Source of the DNA: Kingdonia uniflora
Lineage: Eukaryota; Streptophyta; Magnoliopsida; Ranunculales; Circaeasteraceae
Reading direction: 5' to 3'
NCBI GenBank assembly: GCA_014058105.1
Contig: JACGCM010002205.1
Span: 3,844,001 to 3,908,000 of the forward strand
Length of the DNA stretch: 64,000 bases
In this document: in pieces, positions 22,401-34,211 of the stretch
How positions within the stretch are numbered: position 1 is the first letter of the stretch
Layout of the letters: the number at the start of each line of letters is the position of its first letter
Translations under genes and position numbers: made by a program
The notes under the pieces: generated by a model
Told to the model about the DNA's origin: nothing
The model's input: only the letters and a program-made list of their open reading frames with translations
Database searches by the model: none

Positions 22401-23541
22401 TTTTCTTACTGGCTCCATCACCCATCATTGGTCTCTTTATTTGATACTTTTGAACCTTTTCAGACCTGCTGTTAGCTCGTTTATTTTTATTAATGCCAAG
22501 GTCCTTCAGTACCGCCTCAAGCTCAACCCCTTCTTGAGCAATAGTATCTAACAGGGATTCCTTCTTTACCTTCGACTGAGGACATGTAAACCAAGCACAA
22601 CATATTATCCATAATAGAGCAACCTTCAATCGCAACAGTTTAATATTATATATTATTATACTTACTTTTCTTTACAGTTCTATACAGAAGTTCCATGGGT
22701 TCTTCATCCTCTCTCTAAAGGCAATCACCTTTCACCCAAATCACATTATCTTTTCACATTCGACCAGCTAAATTTAGATTAAAGAAAGGCGGTCGGGATG
22801 AGCTCGCAAAGAAGTATGCCCCTCCACTTGTATAATAATTTTTCATACCATAAAAATGCAAAATATCATCGAGAGTAATTCTCTTCTCCACCTCATTCTC
22901 CTCCCACAACCTATTCAAACTCTCATAAACATTATCACCTCTCACATGTTCCTGTTAAACTAGGCAGGATATGCTCCTTTGGTATTCATTATCCCTTTTA
23001 GAAGATTGCTAAGGGATAAACTTAACCCATGCTCCAACTGAGACAGGTAGCACAAAAATCTCTCTTCTAGGTCGCCCTGGACAATTCCATCAAAATACTC
23101 TAAGGAGATGGATTTGTCTACCCCCTATCCATTTTCACTTTCTCTAAATTAGGCAACAGAATGAAATGCTACTCCCCAGATTCTATAATACAACCCCTGA
23201 ACTGCCTACTAGCATGTTCAACAATGTTACCCCATATTCTACCTACAGAAGCCTTGGATTTACAAAATACTCTAAACACATCGGAGTTTATATGGTATGA
23301 TACCAATTATCCAGGGAAATCTGGAAATTTAACAAGTACTACTTCATCCTGATTATCAGATTTTATACTATCAGACTCAGTTGAATGACTAGAGGTCGAC
23401 GCCTCCATAACAGGTGAAGTTTCCATCTCAACTATAAGTCTAAGGATGAGGTTTGATTCTACACAGAAATTCCTTACGCTCTGACCTACATTTAGGCCCA
23501 GGTATTCTATCATTATCTTTTACATATTCATCACACACATA
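19480..23541 (-). pseudogene. Long antisense gene of element E, main part (coiled coil)
   Basis: Read on the minus strand, opposite to gag-pol. From 23513 leftward: an acidic Ser-rich lead, LVKFPDFPG, RIWGNIVEHA, ILLPNLEK, then DDILHFYGMKNYYTSGGAYF with PPFFNLNLAGRM (about 22870-22754). This block matches element D almost residue for residue. After an intron comes PQSKVKKESLLDTIAQEGVE (about 22576-22520), then a basic linker and long coiled-coil segments (20573-20169 and 20123-19824). The tail (RYCLFCGGSEKA-like) again matches D. Element B is inserted at its upstream end. Many stops. The N-terminal block resembles the plant 'putative gypsy type transposon' family; no biochemical role is known. 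Confidence 0.65.
22585..22665 (-). other. Intron in the antisense gene of element E
   Basis: On the minus strand the donor is AAAGAAAA|GTAAGT at 22665, placed after a phase-1 position as in elements C and D. At the acceptor, element D has AG before GTCCTCAG; here the corresponding bases read ACAT, so the acceptor seems mutated. The alternative acceptor CAG ends at 22576. Length is about 81-90 bp. Confidence 0.55.
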
Positions 23542-23546
23542 CGTAT
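23542..23546. other. Target-site duplication of element B, left copy (cgtat)
   Basis: CGTAT directly before the left LTR of element B. The same five bases follow its right LTR at 47702-47706. This proves B inserted into E. Confidence 0.9.
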
Positions 23547-24021
23547 TGCAATGGCTCATTTTTCGGGAGGATAATCTTCGCCAATACTTTTAGTAAGGAT
23601 GGTGAAATAATAAGCTAGAATTAATAAGATTTTACATAGAAACTTCGTAAAGACTGAGAAAAACTATGACCTTGAGGAGAATTTTGATGTAAAATCTAAT
23701 AGTTTTAGTTATTATAATTTTGTGGTTGATAGTACAGTAAGGAAGGATGGATAGTAAAGTTGTAGATCCAAATAATTTATTCTCTTCCTCTATTTATAGT
23801 CGATACAAGCAGTTTATAAAAAGGAAAAATAGTTTCCTATTTTGGGAGTAGTGGGCAAACTTCGTGAATTTCTAACAGGCCTCTCTTGACCAAGCACAAT
23901 GACTACTTTTAGCAGGTCGAGGAATTATGGTTGTAGACGTAGAGTCTTCTCGAATCCTGGACTGTCTTCGACTATGTTATGCTGGCTTATCTTTGTCGAA
24001 TATGGAAAATATGCTACTATA
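23547..24021 (-). repeat. 3' LTR of element B
   Basis: Plus-strand ends TGCAATGG...GCTACTATA, decayed from TGTAGTAG...GTTACTACA in the partner LTR. The body aligns with 47226-47701 along its whole length. It is followed by the polypurine tract on the minus strand (GAGAAAGGGGCGAT, 24022-24035). Confidence 0.9.
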
Positions 24022-24209
24022 ATCGCCCCTTTCTCGACATAAGTACTTGTGGTTGTGTCAATAAGAAACAGGAATCCGAAGAGGTTGCCGAATATTTACA
24101 AAAGTCTTTATGTTGTCATTTCTGAGATTAAGGTCAAGTAAATCGGATCATATTATTCTCGAGGAGCATTTAATGCGGAATATTGGACTTTTTAACTAGA
24201 AGTAGAGGT

Positions 24210-24218
24210 TATAAATAG
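24210..24218 (+). promoter_or_regulatory. TATA box of the first antisense unit, element B
   Basis: TATAAATAG, 189 bp inside the 3' LTR and pointing away from it. Elements C, D and E have comparable boxes 179-277 bp inside their 3' LTRs. Confidence 0.55.
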
Positions 24219-24660
24219 ATGGTTTAAAGAAGGATTTGTTTGGTGGCCTGAGGTTATAGGCGGTGACCATGACGAATATACAGGGGTAAAGTGTAGTTGT
24301 AAGTCTCTGTTGTTATTTAATTTTGTATCGGTGGTCATAATGGCAGGGGTATTTGAAGGAGGGGGAGGTATAAAACGTTTACAAGCGGGGTATCCATTGG
24401 AACTTTCAGTTCCTGTTACAGAAGGTTGTAAAGGTCTTCAAATATTTGGAGAAGTGGTCACTGCCCATATTGAAGATGATGATGCAAAGGCTGGTTTGGC
24501 GTCCTGTGGAACTTGTCGACCTAAATTATTTCATACAATTTTTTGCTATTATCTTTTTTGTAGGGCAGGCCTGTTTAGAAGTTCCCTGACCTGAGATTTA
24601 TTGAGCTTCTTAGGATATCGTTGCCCTTTTTGTCAGAGCTAATGTTAGATTCTGGTGAGA
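24219..24660 (+). other. First antisense unit of element B, content unclear
   Basis: An open stretch of 94 codons (24310-24594, MLFNFVSVVIMAGVFEGGGG) lies after the TATA box. It has no clear likeness to small ORF 1 of elements C, D or E, so either it is too decayed or this unit differs in family B. No function is proposed. Confidence 0.3.
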
Positions 24661-25033
24661 AAAAGTATGTAGCACCTAGTTCTTCATGTTGAATAACAGA
24701 TTTAAATTGTAGCTGGATGTAATATAATTGAAGGAGTGAATTATTGAATATAAAATGTAGCAGATAGTTTATAAATAAAAATTATTCTTAGATCTTTTAT
24801 TGTGCGTGTAGTTTTGCGATTTTGAAGTTTGAAATAATCAAGTAATTAAATTTATTTGATGTCGAGGTAGATGGTGTTGAATGTTTATGAGTTTGAGTTA
24901 AATATATTTTGAAGTATAGTTTGTTTTGTATGGGGCCAAGAACAGTTTTTGAGGATGATTGATTTGACTCGGATGTGTAAAGTTCTAATGAAAAATAAAT
25001 GCAGGATTGGATTGACTTGTAACTTTGTTGTAC

Positions 25034-25041
25034 TATAAGTA
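25034..25041 (+). promoter_or_regulatory. TATA-like box before small ORF 2, element B
   Basis: TATAAGTA, about 50 bp upstream of the former start of small ORF 2 at 25083. The same variant (TATAAGTAG) is used at 30428 in element C. Confidence 0.4.
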
Positions 25042-25082
25042 CTCCGTGTACTTAGAAAAATTAAGATTTTTTGTTGGAGGAA

Positions 25083-25364
25083 ATAGTGAAGACTAGGGCG
25101 CAAGTACATAAGGAACAGTTCAAGCTAAGTATTAAGAAATGTATAGACATTACTTCAGAAATCGTTGCCTCACTTTTGAAATGGAAGTTTTAGTAGAACC
25201 GAATTATGAAGGGATGAGCGAGGCTGAGGCGAATGATACGTTAGAGGAGTTTTAATTTCATTGCCGAATTGAATTTTTGAGTCCTCCGGAGCGTGTAAAT
25301 AACATGTATACTCGTGCTAAACTGTTGGCTAGGGAGGAGGATACTGCTACTACCCGTAGTTGCT
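25083..25364 (+). pseudogene. Small ORF 2 of element B (KTR-motif protein), start codon lost
   Basis: Reads VKTRAQVHKEQFKLSIKKC, then DITSEIVASLLKW, and after stops GMSEAEANDTLEEF and PPERVNNMYTRAKLLA. The N-terminal VKTR is shared with small ORF 2 of element E (MVKTRSGR) and of D (MVRTRSQR), and the Cys/Glu-rich middle can be aligned loosely. The initiator reads ATA instead of ATG. It is a degraded, more distant family member with no known function. Confidence 0.45.
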
Positions 25365-25914
25365 AAAGACATTTTGTTTTGTTAACCCGGGCAATGTAAT
25401 GATCGAATAAGTGATGTACTGTGGAATATAATGATTTTTGTTTTTCAGAATTTTTGTGTCGATGTTTGTAGTGTTAAATTTTCTCGAAGGTATTGTGACT
25501 GGATGAAAATACTAACATAATATGGCATGTTGTAAATGTAATTGTTGAATAAAATTAGAATTTTGATTTTTGTGGGGAAGATCTTCCTGAGAATATAGGA
25601 GAATTTTAAATAAGGTAAAATGAGTGTGGGTAATGATAGAATTTTGAATGGCTAGGTGTACTCCTATGTGAGCTATGTTAAAATATAAGGAAATAGATGT
25701 ACAACATCTTTGTCACAAATATAGGTTGTACTTTGTCGAGTATGGATATATCAGAAGATGTTCAAAGAGATATAGAAGGGTTGGAGCAGCAGTGCATGAG
25801 TTTGTTGGCTTTTAGAAGGCGAAGAATCAAAGACTTCGAGAAAAGATGGGTAAGGCATTATGCTCGAATACTTGAATGGTCACGAAGTGGTACAATGAAC
25901 AATCGCGTGGGGTC

Positions 25915-25923
25915 TATAAATAG
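25915..25923 (+). promoter_or_regulatory. TATA box of the long antisense gene, element B
   Basis: TATAAATAGCCCC, a textbook plant TATA box, upstream of a leader exon (25960-26101) and a long putative intron. Element D has TATAAATAG at the equivalent place (59275). Confidence 0.6.
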
Positions 25924-25929
25924 CCCCGT

Positions 25930-28585
25930 GGTAGGCGACCATTCATATTTCACAAACTCTAAAAAAAATTCTTCAAGTGTAAATTCCTTGTACTCGTTAC
26001 TAGAATCATTGTCAATAATTGGGAAGGTGGAGATAAGTGCTTCAATTGAGAGGGCAAAGCGTACTAAGCATAGGGATATCGAGGCAGCGCGAATCCATGG
26101 TTAGTTGATTTGTTGTATTTCGATGATATTTTTAGGTTCTGTTGAGACCCTTTGTAGTTGTAAATATAATAATGATAGTGTAGGATTGAATTATGATTAG
26201 GAAGGGTGTAGTGTAAATAAATAGGGAATTACTGTGGTAGCGCTATTAAAAATTAGTTATTAATTGAAGGTGTATGTATGTTTGATTGTGGCAACTCTGT
26301 CGTAAATGTGTTTGAGAGAGAAAGGTTGTTGGAAATATGTGGTGATGAGTGAAGTGAGTGGTTGGTGAGTGTCGCCGTGTTTATGGCACAACGATGGAGT
26401 GATTTACCTAATTTTGGAGTAGTTCGGCAATGGAATGCCAAATTATGTGTAATGTCGAGAGGTTTTATGCCGGAGATGGTAGATTCCCATATTTTTTTAA
26501 TTCAATTTGTATTGGTGGGAATCAGGCAAAGTCTATCGATTAGTTTGAGGTTCTTGAAGTTTGTGAAAAAATATTAGTATAATAATCAATGTTTAGCACT
26601 TAGAAAAATAGTAAAAAAATATTATATCGAGAACTGCATATAGTAATGATATCACTCAGATAATAATAATAGTAATGATGTGTTGGAGATGAAACCCGAC
26701 AACGATATGAATATTAACATATGAACATATATAATGTATAAGATATGATAGATACTAATTTGTTGTTTATAAAATGGAATCTGATTTTTATGTTCTTAAA
26801 AATGGATGAACATATAAATATTGATGATAAAGATATATTTGAGAACCTTCAAGATGTAGAGCCCCTGATGATTAATGTAATAACTTGTGTTTAGCAGTTG
26901 GACGGCAGATATAGGATGGGGTCAAGTAGTGCAGACATAGCTAGTGTCGACCAGTTTAAGGTGGCACCTAGAATTGTGGATGTTTCTTATGATGAGGGTA
27001 CCAAAATTGTTATGGATGACGAGCCACATGCTAGTGATAGAGAAGGTAGTGGGAGTGGGGAGAAAGATGTTGAGGAGGGGGAGGAGGCTTGTTATGGAGA
27101 GGGTCTAGAAACAAAAAAGATATTAAGTTTTAAGAAGAAGTATGGGTTTCCTCAAGATATTTGGTTAGAGAAATATCAATATGATATGACTGATCAGGAG
27201 ATTCCTTTGGTAAGATTCTCGTTCATCAAGAAAAATTTAAAAAGGGTTTGAAGCCTCCTCTTTAAGCTGATCTGAGGAAGCTGCTAAATTTTTTTAACGT
27301 GGCACTCGGTCAGTACAATCGAAATATCTATCATCTCTTTCCTGTATGTGGGGTGATAAACGGTCGATTAAAGGCAAGGGGTGAAGAGTTGATCACAGTG
27401 GATGATCTATGTGTTTACTACACACTGAAATAAAACCCTTAGAAGGTAGATTATTAATACTCGGCAAGGTTTTTGAAGAGACCGTTGTTTTATGATATGG
27501 TTTCACCAGGAGGGCGGTATAGTGATGAGCGTCTTCTTGTGTGGGAGAATTATGAGTTCGACAAGAAAGATCCTGGGGAGCCCTTGAAATGAAAAAGCTT
27601 TCCATCTAAGTATGTGGTTAGGTAACATAATTATCAAAGTTTTGGCTTAACATATTGTCAAAATTATTGTGTAACATGTGTTTTAGTTTTATACAGCTTT
27701 GATGGAGATTGATAGGAACTTGGAAGTACATAAGCAACTGTACAAGATCAGGAAGAGGTTCTACAGTAGGATTGATAATCTTGACATCGACAAAGAGAAA
27801 GTGGGCACTTTGTGTTAAGAGACAAGCTTAAAGAGATCGAAGGCTAAAGGGGCAGAAGTTCCAGTAATCGATGGAAAGATGTCTGCGAGGAACAAAAGGG
27901 TAGCAGAGTCGAGCTTGCCTTTGGGAAATTCTTCACTAGCTGGGTATACGATGAAGTCTATAACGACTGAGAGAGATTGGATGTTCATGGAAACTTTGGG
28001 GAAGGGGAAGAAGAAAAGGGCAGCCTGTTAAGGTGTTGCTTCTTTGCTACCCCTGAAGAGGATGTCTCAAAGGTCGACTGTCGAGGAAGGAGTAAAAGTT
28101 GAGACACCAATTATTGTGCCTGATGGGCAACCTCCACTAGCTTCGACGAGCATGCTGTCGAAGAAAAAGGAATCTTCGAAATCATCGAAGAAGAAATACG
28201 TCAAGGAAAATGAGAGTAAGGTTCAAAGGACCATGGATGCATATGTATCTGGGACAGCTGTATTGGAGGCGGAAGTTGACGACTAATTTGTTAGGGGGGA
28301 GATTTGGATAACTTTTCTTAACTTGGGACATCAAAACATGTCGAAGGTGAGAAGTGTTTTTCCTTTGATTCGTTTAAAGAATTTGGTACCTCATTCGAAT
28401 ACTTATTTTATGAATGTAATACAGATCAAGAAGTTGTTGCCAAAGGCCAAAGGTCACATTGCCGGTGGTGGCACTCTAAAAAATTAGCTGGTTGCTTACA
28501 AGAATATTAAGAAGATCTGGTAAAGAAGAAAGAAGATCTGATCGAGGAAAAGAAGCACTGAATGCGAAGTTGAAAAAGTACAAGT
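25930..28585 (+). pseudogene. Long antisense gene of element B, 5' part
   Basis: Leader exon, putative intron of about 0.8 kb ending in tttagcag (26897), then an acidic start (ADIASVDQFKVAPRIVDVSY) and the main domain: [73 protein letters not shown] and [14 protein letters not shown]. This pattern fits the plant 'putative gypsy type transposon' domain (PF04195-like). A short intron (27622-27696) follows. Then come YKIRKRFYSRIDNLDIDKEK, a Ser/Lys-rich linker (28044-28286) and the start of a coiled coil broken at LKKYK by element C. Five or more stops. It resumes at 40817. Confidence 0.65.
27622..27696 (+). other. Intron in the antisense gene of element B
   Basis: 75 bp, donor GTAACA, acceptor TTATACAG. 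It lies after the WENYEF..GEPLK block, the place where elements C, D and E also carry an intron. The flanking frame is off by one here, which fits general decay. Confidence 0.55.
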
Positions 28586-29292
28586 TGTAGGGGCCTAACT
28601 TTGCGTGAGGGGAAGTTGACTCTTACACTATGAGTTTTATCTTCGACCAGGGATTTTAAGTATACAATAAATAATAATTATAGCTACTATACTGATAATA
28701 CACTTGCTTGGAAGCCTAGAATGGGTCACTCCACGACCTCTGGTGAGGATTTTTAAGAGTTATGTTATAAATATAGAGTACTCGAAGTATCGAGAGCAGT
28801 GAGGTTATTGGGTATTCGAAGATTAACTTGTGAGATCAATTTGGAAAGATTTTCTAACCTCTTCATAGTTCCTCTTCCCTTCTATTTATAGAACATAGGA
28901 AGGGCTGAGTCACCATGGGTAATTAAGCTACATCTGTATCCTCCAGGGACAACTGTCTTGTACCCAAAGTCGGTTTTGACACTGTAATTGTTGAGTCTGA
29001 CACTGTATATGTTGTTCCTGACACTGCAGTTGCTGGATCTGGCACCACAGTTGTCGAGCGGCATGTTTCACTATGTTGTCTAGTGAGTTGGCCGCCTGAC
29101 ATGTTTCCCTTCGACCATGTATGCCCATGGTGAAAGTATTTATGGTTTGACCGTTCCTTCGAGTTTTCAAAAAGTCTCAGAAGGTTTTGTGGGCTTGATT
29201 ATTGACTTACTAGGCTTCGAGTCATCAGGTAGGCTTCGATGTAGCCTTCGAGTGTTCAAAAAGTATTAGAAGGCTGCGAGTACGCTACTACA
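28586..29292 (-). repeat. 3' LTR of element C (707 bp)
   Basis: TGTAGGGGCC...GCTACTACA on the plus strand, homologous to 1747-2448. The minus-strand polypurine tract GCTGAGAGGGGGCGAA abuts it at 29293-29308. Confidence 0.9.
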
Positions 29293-29470
29293 TTCGCCCC
29301 CTCTCAGCAGGGGCCTCGAAAATTTGTGTAGAGGGTACGTACTGAGAAAAGTAGTTAGGCGTTGAAAGTTGAAGGCTTGACTATTGAATGTGGTAGTTCC
29401 GAGGGGGCAATAAATGTAGGCAATTAAGTTTGATTGGTGATTACAAGGTAATAATTACCCTTAATAGTGG

Positions 29471-29481
29471 TATAAAATAGG
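29471..29481 (+). promoter_or_regulatory. TATA box of small ORF 1a, element C
   Basis: TATAAAATAGG, 179 bp inside the 3' LTR and directed toward small ORF 1a. Confidence 0.55.
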
Positions 29482-29514
29482 GGTTAACAGGAGGTAAAGC
29501 ACCACAATCTTCTT

Positions 29515-29920
29515 ATGCTTCTTCTTCCTCGTTAAGTAATACACCGCATGGAGACCACACTGAACAGCCGACACCAGAGGAGTATGGCTGAACGGAACCG
29601 TCGAATATGACAAAAGACAGTAGAGCTGAAGGTTTAGCTTTTTGGCGACAAAGGGATCGACTGGGAGATGCCAGACTTGGTCGAGCTAGAGCCCGAAGAG
29701 CCAATCAATGGGCAACCGTATGCATACTGGAGGGGGGGGGTCCTGCAATGGTTGTTCCAAATGGCCGACAACCGGTACAACTTTCTACAGAGCTTAGCCG
29801 AGCGTATAGTGGAAAAGAGGACCAATTATTGGTGAACGAACCAGGGCTGTGCAAGAAGAACTTCCCCATCTGCAAATATGGGGGTTATTTACAAGGTGGT
29901 GGCAGGGTAGTGGTGGTGGT
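29515..29920 (+). pseudogene. Small ORF 1a of element C
   Basis: The conserved part begins at 29667 and reads MPDLVELEPEEPINGQPYAY, then WRGGVLQWLFQMADNRYNFL and QSLAERIVEKRTNYW. The end (FPICKYGGYL) appears one frame over, so at least one frameshift is present. A run of nine or ten G near 29733 is a likely slip site. It is a clear paralogue of small ORF 1b at 30485 in the same element. Function unknown. Confidence 0.5.
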
Positions 29921-30427
29921 TGTTTTTGTTTTGATGGTGTTGTATATCTGTCTTTTTTTTTGTACTGTCGAAGCGCTATAATGAAAGAATAGTTCAATAA
30001 AATTATGTGTTTTGTATCTGACAAGTATGGTAGACGAATAGATTATAGGCATGGGATCAAACTTCCACCTTCGAATGAAGGGTAAAGAGTAGGGATAGTA
30101 ACATGCTTGGGGAAAGTTACTTTGAGAGATAATATAGTGATCGAAAACATAGGCTAACATTTGACCTTTGAATGAATAAGTGACCCTGAATACTCAAAGT
30201 ACTATGTAAAATATGTTATGATAGAGTGCAGAGAGGTGTCGATGGTTCGAGAATAGAGATGTGTCGATTGCAAGACCTTGGAAATTGGTGTAGAGTGCAT
30301 GTACTGAGAAAACAGTTGAGTCTGAGAAGTTGAAAAGTTTGGCTGCTGCAATTTCGAGGAAGGTAATCAAAGACTGTGATTAATACAGGTTGTGACTAAG
30401 GAGCTTTTTAATGCAGCTGCCTTCAAG

Positions 30428-30436
30428 TATAAGTAG
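30428..30436 (+). promoter_or_regulatory. TATA-like box of small ORF 1b, element C
   Basis: TATAAGTAG, 57 bp upstream of the ATG at 30485. Confidence 0.5.
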
Positions 30437-30484
30437 GAGGTGTTAGGAGAGCTTTAAACATATGCACTATTTTTTCCAAGTAAA

Positions 30485-30880
30485 ATGTCTACATCTTCTT
30501 CTCTTAATAGTCAAACTATGGACACAACTCCTAATACGAGATGTCAGAAGAGAATAGAAGCCAGTGAGCGTCGAGTGGAGAAGAAGGCACATGAGCTAAT
30601 TAAGAAGTTCATCGAGGACCATGAGTTGGACTGGCTTATGCCAGACTTGGTAGAAATAGAGCCAGATGAGCCGACCTCTGGGATGCCGTATGCTCACTAG
30701 TGGAGGATACTGCAATGGATGAATCCACATGCCAGTAACTGGTTCTACTTCCTGTAGTATATGGCTAATGATTTGATAACTGAAGAAGACCCAGTTGATG
30801 ATGAGGAGGGTGGGCTCTACTAGAATTGCCCTGTCTACAAATATGGGCTTCTTGGTTATGGTATAGGTATAAGCGTAGGA
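30485..30880 (+). pseudogene. Small ORF 1b of element C
   Basis: Opens MSTSSSLNSQTMDTTPNTRC, a Lys/Glu helix (VEKKAHELIKKFIEDHELDW) and MPDLVEIEPDEPTSGMPYAH. After a stop (30700) it goes on with WRILQWMNPHASNWFYFL, YMANDLITEEDPVDDEEGG and CPVYKYG. The same series of blocks, more diverged, is seen in element D (EYLHFLPENAITEEGEEVG, KYCRYP). A small soluble acidic protein of about 120 residues with no known domain. Confidence 0.55.
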
Positions 30881-31599
30881 TGGTGGTCAAGAAGGTTTTA
30901 GTTTTCTGTTGATGTTGTTTGTTGTTGCTTTTTTTAATTGGTGTAAGGACAATTGCTTGAATGAAATGGAATGTATTGAAATAATTGTCGAGATGTGATA
31001 TTGAACTGTTTGTGTATAAGTGTGACAACCATAATAGACGATGGTAATTTAGGCGCAATAACAACTTGTCGAATGTCGATCTTGCTAGAATTATTATTAG
31101 AAAACAGTAACCAACTGAGATAAAATAAAATAAACAAAAAATTTAGGCCGACATATCGAATATCAGGTATGTGTGGACGAATTTTTGGCTTAAAGTGTAG
31201 ACGATGGTTCATAGACGAGATCAGGAACAGTTTGGAAATTTCTTTTTGTCGAAGGTAGATGGGCTTTGACTACAAAACCTGACAGCTAAAACAGCTGGCA
31301 TGTCAGAAGCAGTATTATTCTTACGGCAGAGTGCCCTGCAAGACATCATAACATTTTCTTGGGTTATGGGAAAAAGGTTGACATGACGTATAAGTTTTAT
31401 GTGAAAACTTCAGGCAGGGTACTAGAAGATTCGACTCGGTTAATATAAAATTGTTTAAATGTGGACGTGGGAGGTGCATGTGGGAGTAGTTAAGGGTAAA
31501 GGCATCAAAACGCAGCTCAGCCAAAAAGTAAAGGGAGTGGTGAAGTGGTAATGATGGCGGTTTTGGAAATCGAGGAAGTTTTTTATTAGTTTGAGGTGG

Positions 31600-31610
31600 T
31601 ATTTATAGAG
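31600..31610 (+). promoter_or_regulatory. TATA-like box of the long antisense gene, element C
   Basis: TATTTATAGAGG, in the position matching 25915 in B and 59275 in D. A leader exon and a putative intron of about 0.3 kb follow before the coding start near 32152. Confidence 0.45.
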
Positions 31611-31624
31611 GGAGAAAGAAATCA

Positions 31625-34211
31625 CTTTTCCTAACTTATCATTCACAAAGAAAAATAGAGAGTCAGAGCGGAAAACATACTCTATTATTGAGGTAACGCT
31701 TGGTTATTACTGAGAGAGAAGAACACTAGGTTGTTGCCGAGAGATCGGATTCATTCAAAAATCTATGTCGTCTAACTTCTTGGGAATAATATTTGAATTT
31801 TCCCTTCTGCCCTGCTGGTTCATCTTCTATTTATGTATGTGGTTTACATAGTAGGGTAGAGGGTGCTAGTGTTTATATTTGTGATGATATGATTGAGAAA
31901 GGGGGGTAACCCATGTGGCTGGAGGTCGGACCTATTGGGATTTTGAGGATATTGAGGGTGTGACTGGGATTTTGGTCGAACATTCGACTGTTGGTTGGTG
32001 ATGTTTGGAGGGGGAAGAGCAAAATAAGTTATCAAAACATAATAGTCGAATATATCGAACTAATTGCGTGCCTCTTCTTCTGTAGGGTATAATGCGTACC
32101 CATTAATCTTCGAGGCTGAGGCTGATAGATGAGGAGATCGAGGTAAATGAGATGAGTATGTCTGGTCGTGGCTCTAGGGATGAGAACAGCGACATAGAGG
32201 TTTTAGACTTTACGACAGATGTCTCTCTCTCTGGTTATAGTAGTTCCTGAAGGTGGGGCTTCATGTAGTAGACACTGTAAGGCTCGAGTCACCGAGGTAA
32301 GGGATAAAGAGGATATGAAAGGAGGAGAGAGAAGGGGACACAAAGGTGGTGTCAAGCCTTCGATGAATGAATGAGAAGAGGGGGAGCAGAGGGATAGTAG
32401 TGAGAGTTTGGCTGGTTCGAGGGGAGTTGTGGGGTCAATCTCGGCTCAAGAAAAGCCTAGACTTGGTCGATTTATGGTTAAGCTAGATTTGACAAAGGTA
32501 GGGGTAGAATTAATTGCAGTAGGGTCTGAGTATATGTTTCTGGTTATCCCTCGAGAGGATTTTATGGCATTTAGAGGCCAGATTAAGCTAGGATGCAATT
32601 ACCCCTTCCAAGCATGTGAAGGTGGTATTGAACTTTTGGAAAGTTGCCCCATGCCAGATGAATGGTAACTTCTATGAAATGATGAGGGTGGTCGAGGGTA
32701 TGAATGTAGAACTGAGGTGTGAGAAGAGGGGCTTGATCGAGTGGTTTGATATTATATCGTTTTACTCGAGGAAAGCCAATTAGAAGGTGGATAAATACCA
32801 CATCTAATGTGATGCAGATAAACCGTGGCTATTTGATTTGTGCTCGACAGGGCGAGGATGGGATAAAGACTTGGTTGTGGTGCGAGGTAATTATGTGAAT
32901 GCCGAAGGGGAGGATGTTTATAAGTTGCAACATAGGGTCTATAATCCAAGTAAGTTGACATTCAAAGGTTTTTTTTTGACATACTGATCGAGTAGACTAA
33001 TAAATACGATTTTGTTTGTTTACAGATCCTGGTAATAAAACTATGAAGAACCCCCAGAGGTACATTGATGAACTTATTTACTTTGATGAGGAGTGGATAA
33101 ACTGGGTCTTCAGGAAGCTAGGTGTTAAAAGGAAAGGGTGGAAGAAGACAGATTCATTGCTTTGAAATGCTCCAGTCGTTTCTATGGCAACAAAGAAGAG
33201 GGGAGAAGAAGGTATTTCGAGAGAAGTCGAAGGAATAGAAAAAGTGAGATTGACATGGTAAGTGAATTATGTTCCAAGGGGGCAGCAAATAGCAGTATTG
33301 GCCAAAGTAGCTTGTGAGGCCGTTCTCGAATCTTCGAAGGTCCTGCAGCCAAAGGTTATTCAACGTATGAAGCATAGGGAGCTGGGGGATGATGATGCGG
33401 AGGATGTAGACGAAGCACAAATGGAAGCCGAACTAGAGGAGCATGCTCAAGCTGCGGCTGCTTCGATGGTGATTCTCTACGGAATTGACCCAGAGGAGGC
33501 TGGGAGAGGGGGATGAATAAGTATCTTCATCAGGTAAATATTTTATGAAATTTTGATATTTTGCTAATGTTCACCATTCTTCGAGAAGTACTTATGGTTT
33601 GAATATTCTAGTAGTCACATACTTATTCTCAAGCTTTTATCAAGGCCCAAAAGGTAACAGTGAGGCAGCTGAGACAGGCGGTTGAAAATCTGGAGCTTGC
33701 TCGAGGTACTGAGAAATCGCAGGTATCCGAGGTTAACACGATAAAGCGAGAGTAGTTAAAAATCAAAGCTGATTGCTAGAGGGAACTCAAAGCTCAGCGT
33801 GACAACCATACTCAAATGCGGAAGGTACTGGAGTCGAAGCTTGCCGAGAAGGAGAAGGAAATGGAAGAATAGAGGGAGACCTTCCAGGGGAAATTTGAGG
33901 AGGAGTGCGATACAAGTACCAGGTTAAAGATCTTCATCGAGGATTTAGGGTATGATCCCATAATTCTGAAGCGCTTTCCTAAGCCCGAAGGGCCTCCTGC
34001 CGAAGGTATTGTGCAGACTGAAAAGATGGACATGGATTCCGCTGGTGGAGGTGTGGGGGAGGGCATGGAAGTTCATTTGTCTGAAGATGCTACTACTGGT
34101 ACGGTAGTGGATAGAGTGGCCGACATTTTGGGGCCGAATCTTAGTGTCAAAGGTGTTGGAGGTGTTACTGCGGAAGAGACTATAGGAAGTGATGGGGCAA
34201 CTCCTGTATGA
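31625..34211 (+). pseudogene. Long antisense gene of element C
   Basis: Coding start near 32152 (MRMSMSGRGSRDENSDIEVL). Domain part 32408-32949: KPRLGRFMVKLDLTKVGVEL, CNYPFQACEGGIELLESC, VEGMNVELRCEKRGLIEWFD, IISFYSRKAN and KPWLFDLCSTGRGWDKDLVV. Intron 32950-33025. Then NPQRYIDELIYFDEEWINWV, an Ala/Glu-rich stretch (33262-33516), probably a second intron from 33534, a coiled coil (VRQLRQAVENLELARG and so on) and an acidic Gly-rich tail to 34211 (GPNLSVKGVGGVTAEETIGS). About six stops and one or two frame changes. The same overall build as in B, D and E, but strongly diverged. Confidence 0.65.
32950..33025 (+). other. Phase-1 intron in the antisense gene of element C
   Basis: 76 bp with textbook signals: CCAA|GTAAGT and TTTGTTTACAG|ATCCTGG. 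Splicing keeps the frame (HRVYNP then NPGNKTMKNPQRYIDE), with the Asn codon split after its first base. Confidence 0.75.

Noticed and set aside
29607..29981. 124-codon ORF with Val-rich end as an independent gene
   Set aside because: The conserved reading (MPDLVELEPEEP...) is in another frame; only the last block (FPICKYG) of this ORF belongs to small ORF 1a after a frameshift.
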